A DNA stretch of 64,000 nt from Pseudomonadota bacterium (GTDB lineage Bacteria; Desulfobacterota; Syntrophobacteria; Syntrophobacterales; Syntrophobacteraceae), in assembly GCA_023416335.1 (NCBI GenBank), contig JAEZHY010000167.1, positions 11,640-75,639 on the forward strand, in the 5' to 3' direction. A program made the translations under genes and the position numbers. The notes beneath the pieces are model-generated. The model was given only the letters and a program-made list of their open reading frames with translations, searched no databases and was not told the DNA's origin. Each line of letters opens with the position of its first letter. Position 1 is the first letter of the stretch. This document shows positions 25,980 to 34,188 of this stretch, piece after piece.

Positions 25980-27470
25980 ATGAGCGACAAGAGAGCGGAG
26001 AGGTTTACCACATGCGCTTCTCTGAACGATCCGGACCGCCAGTCAGCACTGGAGGAACTCCTGAAAGGCAGAAACACCGTACCGGGCGACATGCTGCAAC
26101 TGGATTTTCTGGGGATGATCCTTGATAATGTTTACTCAGGCATTATCGTCTGCGACCGGAATTGCCGGATCCTTTTCATGAATTCGGTCTACGGCGAGTT
26201 GCTGGGAGTGAATCCGAAGGAAGTCGTCGGAAAGCACATCGAGGAATACTTTCCTAATTCGCGACTCTCCAAGGTCGTAAGTTCGGGAGTCCCGGAACTC
26301 GGACAACGGTGTTCCCTCAAGACCGAAGCCCTCCTGCTCGTAAACCGCATACCCCTCAAACACAATGGAGAGGTCTCCGGAGTTATCCTTCAGACAATTT
26401 TTCGAGACTACAGGCACTTCACCGACCTGGTAAAACGCCTCAACCTGCTCGAGAGAGAAGTTCATTTCCAGAAACAGGCACTGGAGAGCGTTTTCTCCCC
26501 GAAATACGATTTCGACTCCATTGTCGGCGAGAGCAAGGCGATCCAGGAAGTAAAGCTCGTCGCGCAGAAGTTTGCCCAGACCGACTCTCCCATACTGATC
26601 CTCGGGCCGACCGGAACCGGCAAGGAACTCTTCGCTCATGCCATCCATGCTTCCAGCAACCTGAACATTGGCCCGTTCGTGTGCCTTAACTGCGCGGCGG
26701 TTCAGAAGGACCTGCTCGAATCGGAACTGTTCGGCTATGAGTCCGGCGCTTTTACCGGTGCAAAAAAGACGGGCAAACCCGGCCAAATAGAGCTGGCCAA
26801 CGGCGGTACGCTTTTCCTGGATGAAATCGGGGAACTACCGATAAATGCCCAGGCCAAGCTGCTTCGGGTAACCGAAGACAAAACCCTGGTGCGGCTTGGC
26901 GGAATAAAGTCCCGCGAAGTGAACTTCCGGCTTATCGCGGCAACGAACCGCGATCTGCGGGACATGATCCGGCAGGGAGAATTCCGCGAGGACCTCTTCT
27001 TCCGGCTCAACACCATGACCCTGAACATCCCTCCGCTTGCTCAGCGGCCCGGTGACATCGGTCCGCTGGTCCACCACTTTCTAAAAGCAAGGGGCAAACA
27101 GGACTTCAGGGTGAGCAGCGAAGTCCTTTCGGTGCTCGAAAGTCATAGCTGGCCCGGCAATGTCCGCGAACTGAAGAATGTAATCGACCGCGCCCTGAGC
27201 CTGGTTACGGGCAGCGTTATTCATCCCGAGCACCTCCCGCCGGACGTTCTCGGCCTGACTTGCAGCAGCCGCGATATGTCCGGAAGCCTGGACAGTTCCC
27301 TGGTTGAGGAAGTTGCGCGATTCGAGAAAACCGTCCTGATGCGAGCAGTCGGAATCGCGAAGGGGAATATGTCTAAGGCAGCTAAATTACTAGGCATTTC
27401 TCGTTCGTCCCTGTATGAGAAGTTCCAGAAATACAACCTGATCTGCTCTAACCACCGTTCGAATGATTGA
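25980..27470 (+). CDS. Sigma-54-dependent transcriptional activator with PAS domain
   Basis: A 496-residue enhancer-binding protein. A PAS sensor (about residues 40-155) is followed by the AAA+ domain, with Walker A GPTGTGKE near 207, the sigma-54 contact loop GAFTGA near 257, Walker B LFLDEIGE and the arginine-finger region VRELKN. A C-terminal Fis-type helix-turn-helix ends the protein (KAAKLLGISRSSLYEKFQKY). There is no receiver domain, so it senses a ligand or redox state directly. The gene stands just before the 2-oxoacid oxidoreductase operon, whose promoter is of the sigma-54 type, so it is the likely activator. Confidence 0.92.
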   Translation: MSDKRAERFTTCASLNDPDRQSALEELLKGRNTVPGDMLQLDFLGMILDNVYSGIIVCDRNCRILFMNSVYGELLGVNPKEVVGKHIEEYFPNSRLSKVVSSGVPELGQRCSLKTEALLLVNRIPLKHNGEVSGVILQTIFRDYRHFTDLVKRLNLLEREVHFQKQALESVFSPKYDFDSIVGESKAIQEVKLVAQKFAQTDSPILILGPTGTGKELFAHAIHASSNLNIGPFVCLNCAAVQKDLLESELFGYESGAFTGAKKTGKPGQIELANGGTLFLDEIGELPINAQAKLLRVTEDKTLVRLGGIKSREVNFRLIAATNRDLRDMIRQGEFREDLFFRLNTMTLNIPPLAQRPGDIGPLVHHFLKARGKQDFRVSSEVLSVLESHSWPGNVRELKNVIDRALSLVTGSVIHPEHLPPDVLGLTCSSRDMSGSLDSSLVEEVARFEKTVLMRAVGIAKGNMSKAAKLLGISRSSLYEKFQKYNLICSNHRSND

Positions 27471-27476
27471 GGCGGT

Positions 27477-27500
27477 TGTCCGAAAACGCGGACATGTCCG
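27477..27500 (+). promoter_or_regulatory. Candidate upstream activator site for the oxidoreductase operon
   Basis: TGTCCG (27477-27482), AAAACG, then CGGACA (27489-27494) followed directly by TGTCCG (27495-27500). The last 12 bases, CGGACATGTCCG, are a perfect palindrome. The cluster lies about 140-160 bp before the -24/-12 promoter, the distance expected for an enhancer-binding activator that loops DNA. Binding is inferred. Confidence 0.6.
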
Positions 27501-27636
27501 AACAGGCAGACACTCTTGAGCTTCAATCCACAGCCTTCACAGCCACTTCCGTTTGCCGCAGTCGCCCCCGAATAGCAAAAATAAACTATTGATATTCAAT
27601 AAGTTAAGGATAAAAAGAGAACCGGTCCTGACCGTA

Positions 27637-27652
27637 TGGCACCCCTTTTGCT
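27637..27652 (+). promoter_or_regulatory. Sigma-54 promoter of the oxidoreductase operon
   Basis: TGGCACCCCTTTTGCT carries GG at 27638-27639 and GC at 27650-27651 with exactly ten bases between, and matches the TGGCAC-N5-TTGCT consensus closely. Transcription would start near 27663, giving a leader of about 86 bases before ATG 27749. Confidence 0.85.
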
Positions 27653-27748
27653 CTAACAAGCGGGTGAATCTTTCTTGTCTGGAAGTCTGGATCGAACGGC
27701 CCGGCACAGTGCCGGGGGCCGAGATATTTTTACAGAGGGAGACCATAT

Positions 27749-29407
27749 ATGAGCATGCGGGTCAGTCGAGAAAATTTTGTCGTCCCACCTTGTACTGCCG
27801 CTTGTCCCGCCGGTGTCGATGTGCCGCGTTACATTCGTGCGGTGCGAGACGGGCTTTATGACGAGGCGGTAGCGGTGCTGCGGGAACATCTGCCCTTGCC
27901 CACCATCTGCGCGGATGCCTGCTTCGCTCCATGCGAAAATGCCTGTGCGTACAAACAGTACGGAGACCCGATAGCCATCAGGGCCTTGAAGCGGGCCGCA
28001 GTGGATAAGGGGAACGATTCCTGGAGCAAGAATAAGAGGCGGGATGCCTCCACCGGCAAGAAAGTCGCGATAATCGGCGCGGGCCCGGCCGGGCTCAGCG
28101 CGGCATATTATCTGGCGACCCTGGGCCACAAGGCAATCATAATGGACGTCTTCCCTGAACCGGGCGGTACGATGCGCTACGGCATTCCCCGGTATCGGCT
28201 TCCCGAGGAAAGGCTGAACAAAGATATTAAAGCCGTTCTCGACCTGGGGGTTGAATTCAGGGGCAACACGCAGGTTGGCGAGACTGTAAGCTTCGATCAG
28301 CTCAAGAAGGATTTCGACGCGGTCTTCGTAGCGTCCGGCGCAAACTCTTCGGTCAGGATCCCGCTTCAGGGCGCGGACAAGGAAGGCGTCCTGTGGGGAT
28401 GGGAATTCCTGAGGGACATCGCTCTGGGCAAGCAGGTCAAGGTCGGTAAGCGAGTGGCGGTCATCGGGAGCGGAAACGCCGCAATGGATGTCGCGCTCAC
28501 GGCGAGGAGGCTCGGGGCCAAGCGGATCGATCTCTTCACGCGCAAGAGTAAAGAGGACATGAACGCACATCCGCGTGAAATCGCAATCGCGGAGGAAGAA
28601 GGCGTTTTCATAAATCCTGAATGGGCGCCCAAGAAGGTCCTCGGAGACGACAAGGTGACGGGGCTGGGCCTCATTCGCTGCCAGTCCATCTACGACGAGA
28701 AAACCTGCAACTACAATCCCGTCTATGACGAAGAAATAACCCACCGGATCGATGTCGATACGGTAATTCTCGCCGCAGGCCAGGAAGCCGTCCTGGACTT
28801 CCTCGGAGCAGGAGTGAAAACAGCCCGCAAACGCGTTCAGGCCAACGAAGCCGACCTCTCCACGAGCGAACCCGGCATCTTCGCGGGCGGCGACGTCGTG
28901 ACGGGACCGGCTTCGATCATTCTCTCTATCGCCCAGGGACGGCAGGCGGCAAGCGCGATCGATAAATACCTCGGCGGAACCGGCAATATCGAGGAGACCC
29001 TTGCAACCCCCGAGAAAAGCGTGGAAATCGACACCTTCCAGGCCGACATCATGAACCCGAAGCCTCGAAGCGACATGCACCACCTGAGGGTCTGGGAAAG
29101 AGTGCTGGGGTTCGACCAGGTCGAACTTCCCATGACCGACGAGCAAATCAAGGCCGAAGCCTCGCGGTGCCTCAACTGCGATGCGCGGAAATTCGAAGTC
29201 CGGGTCGCGCTGGAGCGGTGCAAGGAATGCGGCTACTGTGTCGAGGTTTGCGGGGTGGGGACTTTCGGACCTGCTGCGATCTTCAACCACAAGGGCTACA
29301 AACCCATGGAAGTCAAGTCCTCGGACCACTGCGTAGGCTGTCTCAGGTGCTTCTTCTCATGCCCTGATTTCGCCATCGACGTGAGGGAAGCAACCTCTTC
29401 GGAGTAG
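27749..29407 (+). CDS. GltD-like flavoprotein fused to a two-cluster ferredoxin domain
   Basis: A 552-residue NAD(P)-linking subunit. The N-terminal Fe-S domain has Cys in PPCTAACPAGVDVPRY and CADACFAPCENACAY, as in the glutamate synthase small subunit. FAD-binding GAGPAGLSAAYYLA and NAD(P)-binding GSGNAAMDVALTARRLGAK follow. The C-terminal 75 residues hold two [4Fe-4S] motifs (CKECGYCVEVC and CVGCLRCFFSC). It should pass electrons between NAD(P)H and the oxidoreductase encoded next. In phenylglyoxylate:NAD oxidoreductase these functions are separate subunits (PadH and PadF). It is the first gene of the operon; GGGAG precedes ATG 27749. Confidence 0.87.
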   Translation: MSMRVSRENFVVPPCTAACPAGVDVPRYIRAVRDGLYDEAVAVLREHLPLPTICADACFAPCENACAYKQYGDPIAIRALKRAAVDKGNDSWSKNKRRDASTGKKVAIIGAGPAGLSAAYYLATLGHKAIIMDVFPEPGGTMRYGIPRYRLPEERLNKDIKAVLDLGVEFRGNTQVGETVSFDQLKKDFDAVFVASGANSSVRIPLQGADKEGVLWGWEFLRDIALGKQVKVGKRVAVIGSGNAAMDVALTARRLGAKRIDLFTRKSKEDMNAHPREIAIAEEEGVFINPEWAPKKVLGDDKVTGLGLIRCQSIYDEKTCNYNPVYDEEITHRIDVDTVILAAGQEAVLDFLGAGVKTARKRVQANEADLSTSEPGIFAGGDVVTGPASIILSIAQGRQAASAIDKYLGGTGNIEETLATPEKSVEIDTFQADIMNPKPRSDMHHLRVWERVLGFDQVELPMTDEQIKAEASRCLNCDARKFEVRVALERCKECGYCVEVCGVGTFGPAAIFNHKGYKPMEVKSSDHCVGCLRCFFSCPDFAIDVREATSSE

Positions 29408-29418
29408 GAGATACCAAT

Positions 29419-30618
29419 ATGAAGCGCTTTTTGGAAACAGGAAATTTTGCCATTACCGAAGGAGCAATTCTGGCAGGCTGCCGGTTCTTCTGCGGCTACC
29501 CGATCACTCCTGCGACGGAACTGGCAGAATGGATGAGCTACCGCCTGCCCCAGGTCGGCGGTGTGTACCTGCAAGCCGAGGATGAATCGGCTGCCATGCA
29601 CGTCTGCATCGGGGCATCCCTTGGCGGCATGAAGGCAATGACGGCGACGTCCGGCCCCGGATACATACTCTATGCCGACCCTTACGGATGGGCCCTGGGC
29701 TGCGAAATGCCGCTCGTGGTCGTGAACTCCGGCCGCGTCGGTCCGGTTTCGGGCATCACCGGCGCCCCCGGACAGGGTGAATTTTACCTGACCCGCTATC
29801 CCACCCAGGGCGGAAACTTCGAAGCCATTACGCTGGCCCCGAACTCCGCGCAGGAAGCCATGGGTATGGTCGTCGAGGCTTTCTACCTCTCGGAGAGGTT
29901 GAGAATGCCGGTCACGGTCCTGGCAGACCAGTTGATCACCGACGGATTCGAAGACATCAGCGTCCCGGAAACACCCGAAGAGATGGCCGCCATGGGGTAC
30001 AAAGTCTGGCCGAGAGCATACCATACCGGACCCGAATTCTATCCGGCAACCGATGCTCTGGATATCCCACCCGTGCAGATGGGAAAAAACACCGGAGGCC
30101 TCTGTTCAGACTGGACCCCGACCGAAGAGGGCTACGACATAGAAGAGGTGGAAGCCCACCATAAGCACTCCTACCGCCTCATCTACAAGGTGCGGAACAA
30201 CAAGCAGCTATTTAATAATCTTTATGAAACGAAGTTTATGGATGATGATCCCGACTTGGTGGTTGTGTCTTACGGGACTCCTTCCCGAGTCGTGAATACG
30301 GCGGTTGCAAAGGCCCGGAGCGCCGGGATGAAGGTTGGCGCGCTTCGGCTCATCAATCTGTGGCCCTTCCCTGACGAACATTTCACCAGGAACACCAAGT
30401 ACCTGTCTGTGGAACTCAACTGGGACGGTCAACTGGTTCGGGAAATTCAGCGCGCGGCACCCAAAGGCTCGGAGATCAATTTCCTCGGGACCTGCGGGGA
30501 TCTGCCGACCATCCCGGATCTGATGGAGTCATTTGAGAAAATCCTGAAAAATCAGCCGCTGCAAAGGAAAGGCTGGGAGCTGGAGGCGTGGTCATGGAAT
30601 TCTCGTCAAGCAAGCTGA
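29419..30618 (+). CDS. 2-oxoacid:acceptor oxidoreductase, alpha subunit
   Basis: A 399-residue subunit of the pyruvate/2-oxoacid:ferredoxin oxidoreductase superfamily. GYPITPATELAEWM is the signature at the N terminus of KorA/VorA-type alpha chains, and ATSGPGYILYADPYG follows as the pyrimidine-binding region. The PFOR domain-II-like part follows from about residue 270 (VVVSYGTPSRVVNTAV). With the beta and gamma subunits it decarboxylates a 2-oxoacid to its acyl-CoA, passing electrons to Fe-S clusters. GGAG precedes ATG 29419, 11 bases after the flavoprotein. The substrate is not evident from the sequence. Confidence 0.9.
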   Translation: MKRFLETGNFAITEGAILAGCRFFCGYPITPATELAEWMSYRLPQVGGVYLQAEDESAAMHVCIGASLGGMKAMTATSGPGYILYADPYGWALGCEMPLVVVNSGRVGPVSGITGAPGQGEFYLTRYPTQGGNFEAITLAPNSAQEAMGMVVEAFYLSERLRMPVTVLADQLITDGFEDISVPETPEEMAAMGYKVWPRAYHTGPEFYPATDALDIPPVQMGKNTGGLCSDWTPTEEGYDIEEVEAHHKHSYRLIYKVRNNKQLFNNLYETKFMDDDPDLVVVSYGTPSRVVNTAVAKARSAGMKVGALRLINLWPFPDEHFTRNTKYLSVELNWDGQLVREIQRAAPKGSEINFLGTCGDLPTIPDLMESFEKILKNQPLQRKGWELEAWSWNSRQAS

Positions 30619-31442
30619 TAGACACTTACTTGCGAACTCGCAAAGTCCCCAGCACCGCATGTTCCGGATGCGGGCTGGGAGAGATACATAAAATTGTCGT
30701 CCAGGCAATAACGGAACTGAACCTGAGCGTCGGCGACGTCGTCTGGGGAACTTCAATTGGGTGCGCAGGCCGGCAGACGTTCGCCACCTGGAAGGGCGAC
30801 GGCTTCGCAGGCACCCACGGAAAGGTGTACGCGATCGCCAGGGGACTTAGGATCGCCCTGCCGACCGAAAAGAAAATCATCCTGACGGTCGGAGACGGCG
30901 ATGCTTTCGGAATCGGGCTCATGCACCTCATTCACGCGGCCCGGTCTAACGCCGACCTCACTGTAGTCGTAAGCGACAACCTGGGATACCAGTCCACCGG
31001 CGGTCAGTTCGGCTTCACCACGCCCCAGGGGACCAAAACGGATTCCAGCCCATACGGCATGTTCGAGCATAACCTCATGAGCGACGGCATGGATGTCATG
31101 CAGATCCTGAAGGGGGCCGGCGCTACATTCCTTGCCCGCCACGTTGCCATGGAAGGTCCGAGAGCGGTCGAAAGCGTCAAGAAGGCAATTCAGAACCATG
31201 GTTTCTCCCTGGTTCACATGCCCTACCCCTGTCCGACGAACTTCGGCTCGAAGCACTTGGGGACTCGCAACCCGCTGGCGATCTATAGGTGGATCAAGGA
31301 ACGGGCCGCCCCTCTTGGCCAGGAGAAACCCGATACGGTATGGGCTACCGGCGTTTGGCACGACGCCAGCAACTCCAGGCCTGAATTCCATGATCATATC
31401 TGGGGTTCAGTCGAGAAGATCAGGAGGACAGGCTCGCTATGA
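30594..31442 (+). CDS. 2-oxoacid:acceptor oxidoreductase, beta subunit (TPP-binding)
   Basis: A 282-residue thiamine diphosphate subunit. The Fe-S cysteines start with STACSGCGLGEIHK, and the TPP/Mg motif GDGDAFGIGLMHLIHAARSNADL with NLGYQSTGGQ is present. It is the KorB/PorB/PadI type. GTG at 30588 is in frame, but ATG at 30594 is seven bases from GGAGG and is the better start. The gene overlaps the alpha-subunit end by 25 bases, so translation is coupled. Confidence 0.9.
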   Translation: MEFSSSKLIDTYLRTRKVPSTACSGCGLGEIHKIVVQAITELNLSVGDVVWGTSIGCAGRQTFATWKGDGFAGTHGKVYAIARGLRIALPTEKKIILTVGDGDAFGIGLMHLIHAARSNADLTVVVSDNLGYQSTGGQFGFTTPQGTKTDSSPYGMFEHNLMSDGMDVMQILKGAGATFLARHVAMEGPRAVESVKKAIQNHGFSLVHMPYPCPTNFGSKHLGTRNPLAIYRWIKERAAPLGQEKPDTVWATGVWHDASNSRPEFHDHIWGSVEKIRRTGSL

Positions 31443-31972
31443 AAGGGAGAATCGAAATAGTCGCCAGCGGATTCGGCGGGCAGGGCGTGGTAAGGCTTGG
31501 ACAGGTCTTGGGCGAAGCCGCCGTAAAACAGGGGTTGCACGTGACAATGCTGAAAAGCCACGGCACGGAAATGCGCGGGGGGTACGTCAGAAGCCAGGTC
31601 GTGCTGTCGGGAGAAACCATCGACTCCCCGATGTGCGAGAGTCCGGACTTCCTGATCACGCTCTCATCGGCTGCCTATGAACGCTTCAAGGGTACCGTTC
31701 CGGATTATGGGACGATCGTGTACGACCCGGCCTTTGTGGAAAAGATCGACACTTCGTTGCCCTGCCTTCAGAGGGCGCTTCCGGCCAAGGAACTCTCGAT
31801 GACGAACTTCGGCAAGCCCATGTTCAGCAACTCCATAGCTTTGGGCGCTATGGCCAAACTGCTTCAAAAGGACCTGGACAAGGACCACGTCCTGGAGAGC
31901 ATCCTGGTAGTCCTCCCCAGGTTCAAGGAGGAGAACAAGAAGGCATTCCAGATCGGATTCGATCATTTCTAA
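31439..31972 (+). CDS. 2-oxoacid:acceptor oxidoreductase, gamma subunit
   Basis: A 177-residue subunit of the KorC/VorC/PadE type. ASGFGGQGVVRLGQVLGEAAV at the N terminus and SHGTEMRGGYVRSQVVL are the family motifs; this domain binds the CoA-facing side of the complex. Its ATG overlaps the beta-subunit stop (ATGA). With the preceding three genes it makes a complete flavoprotein-alpha-beta-gamma enzyme. Confidence 0.9.
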   Translation: MKGRIEIVASGFGGQGVVRLGQVLGEAAVKQGLHVTMLKSHGTEMRGGYVRSQVVLSGETIDSPMCESPDFLITLSSAAYERFKGTVPDYGTIVYDPAFVEKIDTSLPCLQRALPAKELSMTNFGKPMFSNSIALGAMAKLLQKDLDKDHVLESILVVLPRFKEENKKAFQIGFDHF

Positions 31973-32109
31973 TCGACGGAGCAACTGAAGAGCCAAGTAC
32001 GGTATTGAAATACGAAAGTGCATGCGGGGAGCGGCCGCATTGGCCGCCCCCTCCTTTCAAAACCAGATCAGGACTCATTCAGATGGACGCGCGCAACATC
32101 CCCGTAAGC

Positions 32110-32126
32110 CTGGCATCAGTTTTGCC
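32110..32126 (+). promoter_or_regulatory. Sigma-54 promoter before the acyl-CoA ligase
   Basis: CTGGCATCAGTTTTGCC has GG at 32112-32113 and GC at 32124-32125 separated by ten bases. The expected start near 32137 would give a leader of about 105 bases before ATG 32242. This would let the same activator control the ligase separately from the oxidoreductase genes. Confidence 0.7.
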
Positions 32127-32241
32127 AGGAAAGCCAAAACCACGCCAGCGGTATCCCGCGGTCGCACCCGAAATCAATGATGTCATACTGCCTGAGCAGG
32201 GCAAACCTGCTGCTCGTTTTCTCACCAGGAAAGGGGGGTGA

Positions 32242-33801
32242 ATGGTTCGCACGATCAGATTTTTCGTGGACAAACATGCTGCGGATCAGCCGGATAAGGT
32301 TTTTATGTACGCGCCCGAGCCCCAGCTTGAGATGACGTACAGTCAGCTCAAAACAGCCTGCCTGAAACTTGCGGCGCAGATGGGCAAAAGAGGGCTATGC
32401 AAGGGAGACAAGATCTCTCTCATGATGGGCAACGGTTACCAGACTACGGCACTATTTCTGGGAGCCATGTACTCCGGACTGGTCATCTCACCGTTGAACC
32501 TGCAATCGCAACCATCCCATCTCACTTACGTACTCAATCACTCAGATACAAAACTCGTCTTCACTACCGACTTCCAGCTCGAACGGCTCCAGGAGGCCCT
32601 CAAGGGCGTGGACAGGCCGATAGAGATGGTGGTTATCGACAAGCACGCATGTGAAATCTTTCCGGAAGACGACATATGTTCCTGCAGCCTGCCCGATTTG
32701 AGTGAAGGCGATCCGGCTCTGCTCCTCTACACCTCCGGAACGACCGGACGACCGAAGGGCGCCATCCTCACACAGAAGAACATGGTCGCCGGCGGTCAGA
32801 ACGTGGTACTGGCCCATGACCTTTGTCCCGAAGATGTGGGTCTGGTTTCGCTGCCTCTCTTCCACATCAATGCGGAGATAGTCTCCGTTATGGCCCCGCT
32901 GGTACGCGGTTCGAGCATGGTAATGCCGGAGCGTTTTTCTGCGACCGAATTCTGGCCGCTCATTTCGCAATACCGGTGCACATGGTTCTCGGTCGTACCG
33001 ACGATCATATCCTATCTCGCAAGCAGCACGGATATCGAAGGCAAAAACTACAACCTGTCCCAGGTACGGTTCGGCAGGTCCGCATCCTCGGCCCTTCCGC
33101 CCTCCCTGCACAAGGATTTCGAGCAGAAGTTCAACATCTCGATCATCGAAACGATGGGGCTGACCGAATGCGCCGCCCCCGTCTTTTCGAACCCGGTAGA
33201 CCCGGCCAAACGCAAGTACGGGTCACCAGGCGTCGCGGTCGGCAATATCGCCAAGGTCATCGATAAGGAAGGCAGCGAGTGTCCCAGGGGCACAATCGGC
33301 GAAATCATGATCAAGGGCGATAATGTCCTCAGAGAGTACTACAAGGACCCGGAGAACACGTCCAAAGCCCTGGAGCCGGACGGCTGGTTCCACACCGGCG
33401 ACCTGGGATACATGGATGAGGACGGCTTCGTCTTTGTGACCGGACGCCTGAAGGAACTCATCATCAAGGGTGGCGAGAACATATCTCCGCGTGAAATAGA
33501 TGAATGTTTCTATTGCCACCCCGCTATCCTGGACGCCGCCGCATGCGGAATCCCCGACCAGCATTACGGGGAGGAAATCCTGGTCTGCTACACTCTCAAG
33601 CCGGGCTGCAGCTGCACCGAGGAGGAACTCAGGGATCACGCCCTGAAGCATCTCGGCAAATACAAGACGCCCAAGATGATCGTTTGCCTCGAGGAACTTC
33701 CGAAGGGACCTTCGGGAAAGATCCAGAGGCTGAAACTGCCCGAAGCTGTCGGGATCGGCGGACCCGCACCGACCTCCGCGGCAAAAACAAGCAAGGGTTG
33801 A
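32242..33801 (+). CDS. AMP-forming acyl-CoA ligase
   Basis: A 519-residue adenylate-forming enzyme. The AMP-binding P-loop is LLLYTSGTTGRPKG, the adenine-binding motif is GLTECAAPV, and the hinge and catalytic loop are HTGDLGYMDEDGFVFVTGR, then KGGENISPREID. The C-terminal lysine in PKGPSGKIQR completes the active site. It should make an acyl-CoA from a carboxylic acid, ATP and CoA; a medium-chain, aromatic or small organic acid is possible. Its own sigma-54 promoter lies upstream, and an AAGGGG site precedes ATG 32242. It follows the oxidoreductase by 269 bases. Confidence 0.9.
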   Translation: MVRTIRFFVDKHAADQPDKVFMYAPEPQLEMTYSQLKTACLKLAAQMGKRGLCKGDKISLMMGNGYQTTALFLGAMYSGLVISPLNLQSQPSHLTYVLNHSDTKLVFTTDFQLERLQEALKGVDRPIEMVVIDKHACEIFPEDDICSCSLPDLSEGDPALLLYTSGTTGRPKGAILTQKNMVAGGQNVVLAHDLCPEDVGLVSLPLFHINAEIVSVMAPLVRGSSMVMPERFSATEFWPLISQYRCTWFSVVPTIISYLASSTDIEGKNYNLSQVRFGRSASSALPPSLHKDFEQKFNISIIETMGLTECAAPVFSNPVDPAKRKYGSPGVAVGNIAKVIDKEGSECPRGTIGEIMIKGDNVLREYYKDPENTSKALEPDGWFHTGDLGYMDEDGFVFVTGRLKELIIKGGENISPREIDECFYCHPAILDAAACGIPDQHYGEEILVCYTLKPGCSCTEEELRDHALKHLGKYKTPKMIVCLEELPKGPSGKIQRLKLPEAVGIGGPAPTSAAKTSKG

Positions 33802-34188
33802 CCCTCACCCGCGCTCAAATAGCCAGTAGATGCAGGAGGATTCGGTCCGGATTTCACTCTCCGGCGCCACCTCCTGCTTTGGCATTTTAGCTCCCGGCGC
33901 AAGGAAGGATCTGATGCATTCCTCCAAATATCCTCATTTGCTGCTGTTTTGTTCAATACTTCCACCATTTCCGGAACTTTCCGGGGCACTTTCGCTCTGT
34001 CACACAAGAAATCTGCTGTCGCTTTGGCCATTCTCATCCGAACTAGTGCAAATACCCGAGAGGAGCAGGGATAAGTCTTTCACCATCTGAAAACCAAGGA
34101 GCGCAACAGGAAGAAATACAGGATTTTTATACCGTCGCGGATTTTCATCGCAAGAGTGGGGCAATTTTAAACCTCAGAGGGGAAAACG
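33802..34188. other. Non-coding gap before the transporter gene
   Basis: No supported gene and no -24/-12 match with ten-base spacing was found, so the transporter may use a different promoter or read-through from the ligase. No terminator with a T tract is seen. Confidence 0.45.

Noticed and set aside
27653..29329. 558-codon open frame on the minus strand opposite the flavoprotein gene
   Set aside because: Antisense shadow of a gene with clear FAD, NAD and Fe-S motifs on the plus strand.
32005..32241. 78-codon open frame before the acyl-CoA ligase
   Set aside because: It has no ribosome binding site, and the -24/-12 promoter match lies inside it; treated as leader DNA.
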